Source of the DNA: Acridotheres tristis
Lineage: Eukaryota; Chordata; Aves; Passeriformes; Sturnidae
Direction of reading: 5' to 3'
DNA length: 64,000 bases
Assembly (NCBI GenBank): GCA_037013685.1
Contig: CM072899.1
Span: 8,350,479 to 8,414,478, forward strand
Each line of letters starts with the position of its first letter. The stretch's first letter is position 1. Under the pieces are notes generated by a model, which was not told where the DNA came from, did not search any database, and saw nothing but the letters and a program-made list of their open reading frames with translations. This document shows positions 1 to 13,500 of this stretch, piece after piece. The translations under genes and the position numbers were made by a program.

Positions 1-1021
1 TGAATAGCAGAAAATGTACAAGTACATATTTTCTGCAGCAGTATCTCTTGGACTAAAGGCTGTGCCTCTTACAAAGCCACTCCTCAGGTGCCTGGCCCAG
101 GGGAGCAGATGGGCAGCAGCACATTTGCTGTTTGCTGAATTGTGAGTTGGGACCTTTAGCAGGGAGACATTGAGGTGCAGTAGAGGTGCAGCTGCACCAA
201 ACTGCAGAGGCCAAAGATATGCAGGAATGGGGATGACGAGGTGATGGGAGAAAGGAGTAAGCTCTGGAGAGGGGTAAGGGCTGTCTTTACCTCTTGAAAC
301 CATCTCTGACAGAGACCTGATGGCACAATCTTTCTATTTAACACTGCAGCACCATAATTGCAACTTCCTGAAAATTCCGGTCATTTAGTGAATGCTTCTT
401 CTCACTGAAAACAAAGGGACTTCATTAAAAATGAAGAAAAAGATAAAAATTCCAGCAAGTATTGCTGAAGAAACCTGGGCAAAATGTTTTCTGAGAGAAA
501 AGCTAACAGTGAAAGAGGTGCAAGGAAAATACACAGTGAAGTAAGTTTAACAGAGCTGGTTGACAAGATATTGCTGCAATTTGTCTTTAGGATCACATAG
601 AAAGCTGACAGATTTCGCTAGGTCTTGGTGACATTCATATAAAAAAGTTTCCTAAATCACCAGCTGAAATTTCAGACAATGATTTCTGATAAAGGGATGT
701 CAGAAAGTTTCACCTTCTGAAATTGGTGACTCATTTACCATTATCTTCATTGAACAGCAGAGATCCTTCCTTTAGGAAGAGAGATGAAAAATTTTCTTTG
801 AATGTACCATATTGCTTCCGATTCCAGAGAGGAGAAGGGAATAATTTTGAGGATGGTGTTGCAGTAATTAGTTTCAGATGCAAAGGGCTGAAAGTAAATC
901 CCAACAAACAGCAAGAAAGGGATTCACCAGCAGAGCAGCTGGAGGGTGGCACTTTTTTTTTAGAATATGCAATCAGTGTTGTTCGTCAGTGTTTTGTTCC
1001 TTAATAATTAGAGCAAGATTT

Positions 1022-1050
1022 AAAAAAAAAAAAAAGAAGAAGAAGAAGAG
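1022..1050. repeat. Poly-A run followed by GAA microsatellite
   Basis: A run of 14 A (1022-1035) passes directly into about five GAA units (1036-1050). This could be an independent simple repeat or the decayed tail of an old retroposon. No element body is recognisable just upstream, so simple repeat is the safer call. Confidence 0.8.
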
Positions 1051-3376
1051 CAGAGTATTGCTGGGAACTCATTTATGACTGTATCAGTAGTTAATGTTGA
1101 ACTCTGAAGGTGCTTAACACTTTTGGTGGAGAGGAGATAGCATATGGGGGTGTTTAGTGCCTGATGGTGGAAATGCAGACCACCAGCTCCTGCTCTTTGG
1201 TTGTGAGCTCATGTGCTCACACAGGCTGCTTGGGGTCCAATCCCATTCCTATTTAAACCAATGTGAAGATTTATTAAGCTTGCTTAGCATTAGGCTGGGC
1301 TCTTGAATTAAAAATTCTCCACTGAGTACCTAACATGGCAGAACCCTTTCTTTCAAGTGGCAGAAGACTTACTTTTGGGCTGTTGGCATCTCTCTTTTGC
1401 TGTCATTGACACTGAAGAATTTCCTGGGCCTGAGGACTATATTTTAATCAGGTCTTGGGGTTTGCTGGATCTTGGCAGAAGAGTTTTTTCAGACTGTGTT
1501 TTATGGGCTGGAAAATTGCAACTTGTGACTCTCTTAGGAATTTTGTTCAGTCATTTAGGTTTTACCTGTTTCTAAAACAGAATTTTTCAGTCAGCCCAAC
1601 TTGTTTGGGTTTGTGAAGAACAAACATGTTTGTCCTCCAATTTGCACTAAGGAAGGCTTTCATTATTCTTGCATTTCATTTCACTACCATGAAAAAAAAC
1701 CCCAAACCAAAATAAACCATCACCACGGATGCAGCAAGAAAGAAGGTGTTGTTTAGTAAACATCTGTGGCTTTTGATGGCTTTGGATAACTGCTTGCTGG
1801 TGACTGGAAAACCTGGCAGCAGACTTAGAGTGAGGGCTCCATCCTGTGATGACCCAAAGTAGCAATTGCACTGCCTGGAAGTTTGGATATAAAGCATAAA
1901 AATATAAATATGGATATAAAGCTCAGCATAAAGCTGAGCCACAGCCCACCTTGGGAAACAGAGATCAAAATCTCAGAGAATTAAGAGAGCCAGGAAGGAG
2001 GCTCCTTACTGGGATCTCTGCATTTGCAGGGAGTTTTCTTTAGATTAAACACTGCTTTTATAATAAATCCAGTTGGGTGCCTCTGAGTTTCTCAGTTCAG
2101 TTCCATGTCTTCAGTACTGGGGTTTCTCCTCACCCTCCCACCTTGAGGGTGTGTACAAGATAAAAGGGAGTGGGAGCTGGGGGCTCTGGCAGGGTAGCCC
2201 TGCTGGCATTTCCAGGCAGCAAAGTGAGATCAGCCACAACGCAGTTCTTTGACTTCAGCTCAGTTTGCTGGGGTCCCTGGCTGACAGCCCTCCCTCCCTG
2301 CCTCTGCTACTCCATTTATTTCACTGTAAAGGCTGGTTTCATTTAATCATCAGCATTCTAGGACTGAAATGACCTCCTTTTATTTTGTTTGTTTTACCAA
2401 GAGTTGAAAGGTAAATATCATTTCAGTTCAAAGCTGTAAGCAGCATGATTTCTGTGATTTCTCCTCCTTCACACATCCTCAGTCTTATTCATAGACACCT
2501 GACAAGAAAGCAGCAGCAGGTGTTAAAACACTACATCCTGCCAACAGTAAGATAGGCCATCATCAAAACAGTATTTTTGTATGCAGGTTTTTATTTTTTA
2601 TTTCTGGCATCCAGTATCAGTAGGGAGGTTTCAATCTGAAGCAGAAAAAGCCTGAACAGGGTCTCCAAAAGGCAGACTTTTACCCAAGTGGGTCAGGAGA
2701 CCTCTGAACTCAAATGAGGTTATAGACAGATATTGAGTTTTGCTCATTGCAAGCTCGACAGCCCACTTAGCACAGTTCACTGGCCCTTGCTAATGGACGT
2801 GTTGTAATGTCCTGTATCTCTCATAGCCATGAGTTTCGTTTTTAATGGATCTGAGGTCACTTTGGCTGAGAAGTCCTTACACTGACTTCTTGCTAATAGT
2901 GCTTAACATTTCTATGAAACTTGGTTGTGTTTCTTAATTTCTTTATTACGGGAATATTGCACTCATGGCACTGCTGAACTGAGGATGTAATGGATTCCTG
3001 CCTCCACCTCCAATTTTCCACTGCTGAGCAAACCTTCCATTGGGAGAGATGGACTCAGGTTGTTGTGGGCATGAGAGGAAAACTTAGGCAGGATTCACAA
3101 AGAACCACAAAGGGTTTTGTGGCACTGCTGTGGGGTTTATGTTTGCTTTTTTTGCTTTGTGGTGGGTTGGCAACACGGTAGCCGAGTGGCTGCCCATGTC
3201 TGTGTGGGATTATCTGTCTGCAAATGCCAGATTGTTCTGTCCGGAAATCAAACTCACAGAATATACTTTCATTGACAAGAATTAGGTAAAGTTCCTTTTG
3301 CTTTGGGGTTTGGTTTTTTTGTTTGTTTGTCTTTGATTTTAGGGGGTGGTTTTTTCAGTTTTTTTCTGGATTTTGC

Positions 3377-3391
3377 TTTTTTTTTTTTTTT
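3377..3391. repeat. T15 homopolymer in a T-rich zone
   Basis: Fifteen consecutive T within a longer T-rich zone beginning near 3309. Followed by CCCTCAG, which resembles a splice acceptor, but no reading frame of useful length follows it. Confidence 0.8.
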
Positions 3392-6300
3392 CCCTCAGAA
3401 TAGAAGTTCTACTTCCAACTTTGCCTTGCCAGGATCTCTTGCTTTCATTTCTATCCTGGCAGGGCCAGCCTGACTTTGTTTTGCCAGAAATCTGACAGCA
3501 CTTCTATATTGGAGAGTTGTTATCAGCGTTTTTACAGCAGGTAGGGGACACTGGTGGATCTCAGGTGCCCAGTGCATAAACTGTGTCTGTAGTGCCACAG
3601 AGAACCTGCAGGTCATTTCATGTAAAACTTCAACTTGCTTTGGACACTAACTTAAGCAGAGATTTGCTTAGTGTGGAAATACGCAATTTTTTCACATTTG
3701 AAATTATTTATTTGATTTTCTTGAAACTGTATTTATTTCACTAAGATTTTTATTAGGAATTTGGTGCTCGTTTCTTTGGTGTGGTGGCTCTTGGTTGGCA
3801 TTCTAGTGTGCTGCAAAGAGAAATCAATCATCTCTGCCAGCATTTTTCAAAATATTTATCACTAGGAGATAGTACTCAATTTTAAAAAGCATTGAGGGCT
3901 TTGCATATCAGAGCATGTTGGATTCAAAGGATATGAAGAATGTACATGGAAAATAGGGAGTTAAGTTAGAGATGTTCACTTTTGCTGCAATTACTGGGAT
4001 GGCTGCCTGCATACTCAATGAATACCCCCAGTTGGAAAGATTTTAAATAGGCTGGGCTGGATACATGGGAAAAGAAAAAAGGAGTTGAACTGATGGGAGC
4101 ATTTTGTCAGGATGATGGACTGAAAAATACAGCAGGTATTTTCTGTCTTTTAATGTACAAGGCAGTGTAATGCAGTTGGGCTCTCCCACCTGAGGGACGT
4201 GTGTGCCAGTTGGCACCAGGCTCCCCTCTGGCTTGGCATGGCTGCCTTTCTGGGCCAGCCTTTACTGAAGGAATGTGATTTGCTATGAAAAATGTGTTGA
4301 TCAGGCTTGGTTTTGTGCCACCAGGCAGATTAGTGAATTGCCTTGTCTGCCTCCCATTGCTTTATTCCAGCCAGCAACATCTAAGCCTTTATGATTTTGC
4401 AGGTCTTCATTAAAAATAGCTGTTTCTATATCTGATTACTGAGCCCCATCTGAGGAGAAATGAGCCTTTCATCTGTGTATTATGAGGCCATATCCGAGCA
4501 CATTGGTTCCATAGCAGAGTAAAACCAGACAAACTTTCTGTTCAATTGCTTTTCCATCTCATCTCCAAGTTCTCTATGAGCCCTGTCCTGTCTCCTGCAC
4601 ATAATGTCTACGGTTAGGGCATTTTTTTATTTTAACTGCTCTTTTACTGCTAAATGCAATTTTTGTAATTGCTTACATAACTCCAGGGTTTTATTTTAAA
4701 TTAATCTAACTTTGCAGTCATTCTACATATGTTGCTCCTAACATTTGCCTATTATTTGGATTAATTCCACTAATTTATCACCTCTGTTTAGATATGCATT
4801 GTTTTTATAATCTTTACAGCTGAATTAAAGCACACTTGTTGGGCTAAAGGCAAAGTTTGTATCAGTAAATCAAGTGGATTTCTTTTCCCTCTCTGTTACT
4901 ACATATTTACTTGGACAGGGTTTTTTTCTGTGTGTGCTCTAGTGGTTGGCTGTAAAATTAGCAAACATTCTAGTAAATAAATTAAAAATATTTTGATTAT
5001 AGAATAAAATTAATCGGCAGTTCTGGCATTTATTTTTCTTTTTGTCAGATTCTAAAATATTTCTCAAGGTTTAAGCACCTAATTAGCAGCCAACTTCTTT
5101 TACCTAAGGTTAGCTCTAGAGTTTGGTCATGGCAGTAGTGAAAGGAGCAGAACTCATGATTAGCTTGTACTTTTAGATGGTGCCTGGCTATTCATCTGTT
5201 GAGTATATTTTTAAATGGTTGGGTAGGCATAACCTAAAAGCCAGTACAGCCTGTCCTGATGAGCAAGAGCTGTGCCATCAGGTGCTTTCTTTATGCACAG
5301 AGCAAATGGAGACATTTAATGGTGGTGCTCATCTCTCATCTTCCCATTTTCCCCACTGGTGCATTGTAAAGGACCAAGCAAACACATAATATGGGACTTA
5401 TGGGCAAATTATTTTCTTGAAGGAAAATTTCCTTTGAAAATGGGCTTCCACTGTGAACAGGCTGTACTTCCATGAGTACAAATACAGAACCAGAAACTCT
5501 GAAATCTTTCACTGCCTACATATTGAAGCTGTCTTTAGGGATATGGAAGAAAGGCTTTTTTCTGAATGTGCATGAAAGGAATAGCACACAGTTTATTGTT
5601 CGACAACCCAGGCCAAACTATTTTTTGATGAATGTATGCATATATTTCTGGGATTTGGCATGTGAAAAACCTTTGTGAGATATCTCTTTGAGTATGATAT
5701 AGTGTTAAAATATAGCAGGTACCAGGAGCAACATTTTCTCAACTGAAAAACTCCTCCATTGATGGTGACACTGCAAACAACAGAAATGTGAGCCAAGGGT
5801 TTCTCAGATGTGCAGTAGAGCTCAGCTTTCCCATTGACTGTGAGCAGGCAAGGAGGATTCATGTAGCTACAATAGGATGCAGGCTAGATTAGTAAAGGCA
5901 ACCAACCCACATTTCGTCTGAAAATGAGGAACAGTCAGGGGTTTTCTCCTGACTGAGTGGCTGATCAATTCAGTACACGTGAAAAGATCTTTTTAAACAG
6001 AAACAAACCAATTCCCTTGGATTCTACTATTAATTGCATGTAATACATGGCGTATTTATTTTACTATAGTGTTACCATTACTGAGATTGCATATAGTTAT
6101 TTTTCTTCCAGCATGTGGCGCTTTGATGATTTCTCACAAATTGCAATTTTTAATCTTAAATTGAAAATGTGTCCAGAAATTTAACTAGGCCCAGACTTGC
6201 ATTGTAGGAAATAAAGAAAAGGATTGCAGCTCTCATAAACTCTTATCCATGAGTAATTATCTTGTTATGTTAAAGTGGTTCTCCTGAATATTAAAATAAT

Positions 6301-7450
6301 TAGGACCAACGATCTCAGCAATACTTTCCTCAGATGTTGTAATTGGCAGGGGGTGTTAACTAATTAAATGTATTTCTATTGCTGGCTGGCTAAAGAAAAG
6401 GATGAAGCACTTATAATTGCTGAGATTTAGCAAGAGCACTTGTTTACTACAGTATAAACATCGAGATTACGGTGTTTGTGATGGGCTAATAGCTGGAGAC
6501 AGGAATCAAAACATTTCCTTGGGGCATTTCTGGTACTCAGGGGGAGCTGGAACCAGGGGCTTTGGCAGAGATTTGGGGCTCTGCCCATGAGCTCAGCAGT
6601 GGCTCTGCAGCAGTGGATCTCACAGGATGGATCCCAAGCACTGGGAATTGCTGTGGGCTGGGGAGAAAAGGCACACGTGTCTCTGCGAGCCTGCAAGGGG
6701 TGAGCTCCTGATGGAAACAGGCTGGCAGGTCACTCAAGGCATCCATCCACACCTGAGCAGTGTTTGTGTACCAGTGCTGGGTTAAACACCTGCCCTGTGT
6801 GCTGTATCCCTGGGATCCCATTCCTGCCCTGTGGCAGCAGATGTTGGCTTGGTCTGTGCTTCTTTTCCTCCTCTGCAAAGAATCGCTGATGTCTCACAAA
6901 GCTGGTGGTTACTTACTTTTATTTCAAATGTGGCACTTTTTTTTTTTTAAGTTCATAAGAAAGACTTTTTTTTTTAAAGTCACTCTAAAACCAGCTATTG
7001 TCTGATCTCTGAAGTAATCAATTTTGGATTCAGCCCCCTATAACAGTTTGACATTTCAGGGTCAGCAGAACAACTTCCTGGCAGATTGAAAAGCTGTGTT
7101 TCTGGCCCCAGGGTAGATTAGAGTAAAACTGGGCCAAATAAAATCAGGTTTCAAAGCATCTCACTTCCATTTCACTGCAGCTAGAAAAGGCAGTGAGGGC
7201 TGTTTTTAGGGAGCACAAATGCCAGAAACCTTGCCTCTTTCCATGCTTCCCTGTCTCTGTTTCCCCACATGTGCTTCCTCCTCTTCTTTTGGAGTAATCC
7301 CAGGCACAGCTGTCACTGGTCTGAAGTTACCCAGCACAGGCTGGATCAGTCACAGCTCCTCTCCAAAGCATCCCTAAAATGCACAGGAGGGACTGTCCTC
7401 TTGGAGAGGTGGGACATGAAAGCAGGGAGATGCATCCCCCATCCCCAGCA

Positions 7451-7580
7451 TTTTCCTGCTTTCTTTCGTCCTCCATCCTTCTTTATTTCCTTTGTCCCTC
7501 CTCTCCCCTACCACTCCAGCTTTGTTCTCCTCTGTCTTTTCCATTCTCCTGCCATTTCTTCTTGCTTTCTCTGCCATCCC
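7451..7580 (+). repeat. Polypyrimidine-rich low-complexity tract
   Basis: About 87 percent of the + strand bases over these 130 positions are C or T (I count 17 purines). It is not a simple tandem repeat: C and T alternate irregularly in short runs. The open frames that cross it on both strands are rich in Ser, Pro, Leu and Phe (+) or Glu, Lys and Arg (-), which is what this composition gives without any coding selection. Confidence 0.75.
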
Positions 7581-10500
7581 TCAGTCCACACTGTCATGAC
7601 AGCACAGAACAACAGCGAACTTTTCTCTAGCTGGGGGGAAGCTGGAGCCCATTAGTTGCCTCAGCCAAAATCCGCCTCCACTGCTCACTCCTTGCTTCTA
7701 GCCTCCTTATAAATGAAAATTCAGTTCACCAGAAAAGACATATGTTTACAATCCCACAGCTGGTAGGTACATGTGTACGAGGAGTGTGTGCCAAGGTTAT
7801 ATAGACACATGTCACTTTTATCCCAGAATCCCATTTGGTGCCTGGGAACATCTTCATGCCGTAATGCTCTGGAGGTCATTACTACTCCCTGTAATCCTCC
7901 ATGAAGGTTTTCCATTTTCATTTATACACAGTAATAAAATACACATCTCAGCATCAGGCATTAGGATTAGTACTGACAAGGCTTAAGCTGAAATGTTTTA
8001 AGGATGCATTTCCAATGTGGATAGAATAGCTAGCACACAGCATGCAATTATGCTGGCTTCATGGAGGGAAGGATTTATGCTTCAGCACTGTTCATATCAC
8101 AGTGACACCAACAGCATAAAAGGAAATTTTTTTAAATGAAGATTGAATTAATTTCTCCATTGTAGTACTAATCTAGTATTATTAATTTATTTTAAGTTTC
8201 TAATGTTGATAAGCTACCAGAAGTGTGAAGAGAAATGCCCTTTCTAATTTCATCATGTCTTCTTTATTTCTTTGAGGAAGTTGAAGTCCTGGGAGGCTGC
8301 AGTGTGGGTTTGGCTGGCTGGGTTCAGAGCAGGGACTGCTGTGTGTGATGTCTCTGGACAGAGCTGCCTGGGGGCAGAGTGAGTGCCTGGGTGAGACCCT
8401 GAGCCTGCTGTTCTGTGCTGATGCAGCTTTGAGCTCTTGTGCTTCAGTCTCATTGCATCCAACAAGGCTCCAGCCTATTCCCAAAAGTGTGTGAGCACGA
8501 GCATGTGTCCTGCTGACCTGGTCAGTGCCTGTGCATTTAGAGCAGCTACACCTGCTGCAGGCAGGCCAGGGTGGACATCCCCAGTGGAGATCACAGCCCC
8601 TGAAGCATGGGCTGCACCCAGGTGAGGAACAGAGCCTGGTGGGCTGGGAGAGATGACCCCCTTCCTGTCTCCCATCTCCCCTAAATATCCCAGCCCTGTT
8701 TTAGCAGCCAGGGGAAAGCTGCTCTCTCCCTGCCATCTTCTGCCATTTGCTTCTCTTCCTCACCTGGAAAGAATAATATATAATGCTCTGGAGCATCCTT
8801 GGAGGATGCATGAGGACCGGATGAATTGGAAAAGGAGATGCTTCTGATGGCTGCTTCCACACAGCCAGTGGGTGTGACAGCCCTCATGTAGCTGCCCCAT
8901 GGCCAAAACATGGAGTAAAAACAGGGTCAACCCAGTTACACAAGGTGCATTGTCCCAGAGGGAGTCCTACCTCCTGAAAATTCCCATCACACACCCCAGT
9001 CCCAGCAACAGAAGGCCTTAGACCTCTCCTCCCCTATCCCTGCACTGTGGAGGAACAGCTGCCCTCATAACAAAACACAAATTCCTAGTGCAAAACGAAT
9101 GCAAAGGAGCAAATGGATCCATTAGAGGCAATCATGTTTTCCCCAAATTTTTCTGAGAGCCCCAGTTACTTGAAGTGGAGGAGCCTGGCACAAGCATGGT
9201 CGCCAGGTTATATATTCACTTCTGCTTTCTGGCCACTCCACACTACAATAAGCACAACTGGAGCCCGGCAGGTTCAGGCTGCTTTTACATTGCTAGATTT
9301 ACAGTTGCTGGCATACTGGAGATACGAAGAATTGAGAAGCAATTTCATATATTGCTGTTGCCACTGCTGGCAGTTCCCTGCCCTTCAAGATATTGGTTGT
9401 GATAGTATGGAACCACCCTCTCTGAAGGATATATATTTTAAAAGCCCAAGATGCTGAAGGAATGCTGTAGCTCAGCCTAGGTTTTAGTATCTATGTTATT
9501 ATTTTCTGTTTGCTATTCTAATTCATATTTGGGGTTTAATTGCAGCCTTAAATATATCTTTGTTTTAGCAGAAAAAAAAATCACTCAGCCTGTCATAAGA
9601 AGGAAAACAGATATGACCTGAGAAACCTAAATTTATGGTATTAATCTTTCCCTCCTGACTTCCCCATCTTTGGGGTGAAAATATGCAATTTGCCGCCTTG
9701 TAGGATGGGTGCTAAAAAAAAAGGCAAAACGTAAAGACCTTAATTCACCAGCCTTAGATATCCCTCCATGTCTACCTTCCCCTCACAATGTGACAGTGCT
9801 GGGCACAGAAGCTGCCTGAAAAACACTGTATTGTGTGGAATGGCCACCCAACAAACAGCTCTGGGGCACCTCTCCATGGCTTCTATACTGAGCACGTCCC
9901 AGTGAGACCCAGCAGCTGCAGTGAGCAGAGCACAAATGCAATGGCAGTAATAGCTGTAAGTGGCAGCTGCATAGTGCCTTTTGCAAAGCACCAGGCACTA
10001 GTGTCATATTTTATGGCTGGTGGAAATTCAGCCACTGAAAAGTAGAATAAATGTATTTCAGCTGTTGTCTCAAGTCAGACACCTAAATACTGCAAAGTCT
10101 TGTTGCAGTTGGTGGACCAGGTCTCTGAATAACTTACTTAACTCTTAGGCTCAGCTTCCACTAGAGCATCAGCACTGTTATTTCACTGTGGTGTAACTAG
10201 TTAATGGTGCAGTGTTGTTTATTTTTGGCAAGGCAGTTCCCAGATCCTGGAGGGGCTGAGACTGTCAGTGCCAGCAAAGGGAGGCAGAGGCAGCCTGGCT
10301 CTGCAGGAGGTGCTGGCACTGTCCCATCACAGCTCTGCACGCTGTCCCCTGGCCGTGCTGCTGCTCTCCTGTGCATTTCTCTCATGTTCTTGTCCCCTTG
10401 GAGGCTGAGATGTAATGTCTCCCTGTGTAGATGAGAGCAATTTCTGTAGCTGTAGGCATGGGGGCACACACACATCCCCTGGCCTGGGCAGTGTTTGTGC

Positions 10501-13500
10501 TCACAGGTCTGACACCCCACAGGAGCTGCCAGCAGCCTGCATCCTGCTTCCCTCAGACACAATTTCTGTGGGCTTCAGGGGGTCATTCCTCCCAGACCCC
10601 AGGGCCTCTGCTCTGCAGAGCTCCCTACATAAACCCAAGCAAAGGAGCAGAGCACTGTTGATCATACATCTTCTGAAATTTAAGAATCAAAAAGCACATT
10701 ATCATTGCAATTCATATTAGTGCCCTACATGTCAGCTTGTGGGACAAAGAAAATCTATGAGAAATACCATATAGCAGGTCCCTAGCACAATGAATATTTT
10801 CCTGGTATAAAAACTTTTCATGATGAAGTGGCCTCATCTCTGAGCAAAATCATTGTAGTGCCCAAGCTGTTGTCAAAAACTTTTATGCATTGACTGCTTT
10901 TTCCACTAGACGATATTTACACTTCTCCATTCACCCCATTGATCTTCATTTTTGCAGGAAATTTTTTGGGGGTAAAATATAACCTTTTTTTTTTAAAAAA
11001 GGTAAACATCCAAGAATTGTACTCGAGGGAAAATATACAGGGTAGCCGTAGTGACAACTTAATAGCCTGTAGTATATCAGATGTCTTCTATGCTGCCATC
11101 TTCTTGGGCAAAGTATTTCTATACTGTGCATTAAACTAAGCACAGAGAAAGCTGTATAAACTCCCGCATTTTTTTCTCTTTCAGGAATAAGCATTCTTAG
11201 CATTGGCAGAATGTGTGTGGTGTACAGGAGCTGCACAGCTCCTCTGCTGCAGGAGATAGAATAAAAACATTCATTCCATTGCTCGCACATTCACAACAAG
11301 CCCGTAGATTAACTGTCCTTTCACAGAATACTATTTACTAGTTTCATAGAAAATACATTATTTCGTTGATTTAGTTTCTATTTGGTGTGCTAAAGAAATC
11401 AAATTTCCATATAGAAAAGTATACACAAAGGATATGACCTTTTAAGTTTAGCAGAGAAAATAACTGAGTGAATGTAATTAATATGCCATATAAATGCCAA
11501 CAACAGCATTAATGCACCATAAAATCAGGACAGTTAAAATGATATAGTCTGGAAATGAAAAAGTTAAGTTTCTGGTAGCTTCATTAATTTGCTCACATGG
11601 TATTTCAGTGAAAGAAGCACAATCTCCTTGTCTAAACCAGGAGAATAGATATGGAATGAGAAAATGTATTTTTGTTAGGAGGAAGCTGGATCTTGCTTAA
11701 GGCTTGACCAAACTCCTGAGCTGGCAGCCCTGCTTATGCAGTTAATATCATTTTTCCAGTGCTTATACCCTTTAATTTTTCCCTAAAACCTCCTGCATGT
11801 CTCAGATCCAGAGCCTGTCCACACCTATAGGTCTGTCAGCAGTAGTGTAGTAAAATACTTGCATTTCCGTAGTTATACCGTTGCAATGTATCTTTTTCTA
11901 GACTAAATATTTTTCTAAAAGTTGCTTTCTTATACAGAAAATTTCCCTATCATGTTCATGGTCCAATATCCTCCTGTGGGTAAGGTCTTCACAGGGGATA
12001 AATGCTTCCTAAGGTTCATATGGGCAGCTTGTACCTGACTTTAACAAAGTGGTCTACAGGGGAAAAAGCCGGGGGAGTTGGGGGAGGGAGGTTTTGTGAT
12101 TCTAGAATGCAAAAATAACCAAGTTAAATAGCCAAGTTAATACCTAAACTTTCCAGCAAGAGTTATATAGTGGGGCAGGAGTCAGCCAGGCAAAATATGA
12201 TCCCCACAGTAAGTTCATGGGGATGTTACTCAAGAGATGAAACTTCAGGGGAAGTCACTGCCACCTGTGTGCTGGGGGCTGGCAAATGCTTCCCATCACT
12301 GCAAGGGTGTGTTGTGGCTGTCACCACAACTGAGGCACCTTTCCAGCTGTTACAACCTTGGATTAGTTATTAGAGGTGAAAGAAACAGTGGAGAAAAGAG
12401 GCAAAGCTTTAGCTTAAAATAAGGGGGGATTTATTCTTCCCACTGTGTGTGCCCAGCTCCCATTAATAATGAAATGTTACTAATAGTTATGTCTTCACAT
12501 CAAAGGCAGAGCACAGCCTTTCATCTCACTTAAATCTTATTCAAATAATTAATGGAAGTAGTTGTCTATGAAAAAAAAATATTAAGAAATTCCTTTGTAG
12601 AGCATTTCAAACTTTGCTGCCCCTGGGGAGCAGCTCCTAGAATCGAGGATGCTAACAAATTGTATTTAAGTGGGTCTGTCCCTGCTTTCTACCAGCCTTG
12701 ACTGCATTGCATCCCAAAAAACTGTGAAACGTTATTGGCATTGCAATAGATAATCCAACCAAAATCAAATCAGAAATACCTGACAAGGCCTATGTTATGA
12801 AAATAATCATAAATCTTATGCTGTTGTAGCTGTGTGTACCAGCATTAAGCATTCTGCTCAGGCCTGTGTCAACATAAAAAAAACGGGGGAAAAGATGTCA
12901 TCTGAAGTTCTGATATCTACTCTGCATCTATTGCCTTGTGTGCATGGTCCTGCCAAGCACAGCCACTGCCCCTTGCTTTGGTCACAACCAAGGTCTGGAG
13001 CAACTGCCCTGGTGAGGCAAAGAGGGATAAGCCCTGTCCCCAGCTCTCATTAGCTGGAATTAGAGCCTGCCTCATTTCTGGTGGCTTTTAGATTTCCTGC
13101 AAAGGCCAACGTGGCCCCCGAGGCTGGGGAATGCTCTCTGGGAATGCAATGGATTCTGTTTCAGGGTTGTTTCTGATGGTGCTACCCCAGGAGGGGAGGT
13201 GGGAATGTTCAGCCCAGCTGGGCTGATGCTCCATCTCTGGAGGGCTCCACAATGCTTATCCCTGGTACTGCAGCCTTGGGACTCAGGGAAAGCTCTCGTC
13301 ATGGGCAGCAGGACTCCAGGGCTGCAAGAAGGGGCTTGAAGGCAACTCTTGCCAGAAGGAACTGCCTGCTCCTCTGACAACACACACACACAATTTCTGC
13401 CTCTCCAGCTCCACTCTGCCTTGCACGATCCCCAGTCCAAGACAAACTCCTGAGACAGAGCACAAATATTGACTTCAGGAAGAAAGTTTGCTCAGTGTTC

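Larger units (their letters stand above)
1..7432. other. Non-coding AT-rich region without a supportable gene
   Basis: I see no exon with convincing coding character here. The open frames are short, present on both strands, and have no recognisable domain. The stretch holds an A14 run followed by GAA repeats (1022-1050), a T-rich zone (about 3309-3394) that ends in a T15 run and a CCCTCAG acceptor-like site, and other T runs near 6940-6975. The acceptor-like site at about 3398 leads into a frame that stops after 24 codons, so I do not call it an exon. A small GC-richer patch lies at about 6535-6870. Long intron or intergenic DNA is the likeliest reading. Confidence 0.6.

Noticed and set aside
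3165..3255. tRNA-like A-box (GGTAGCCGAGTGG) suggesting a tRNA or tRNA-derived SINE
   Set aside because: No B-box with the GGTTCGA core at the right distance, no acceptor-stem pairing, and no A-rich tail nearby.
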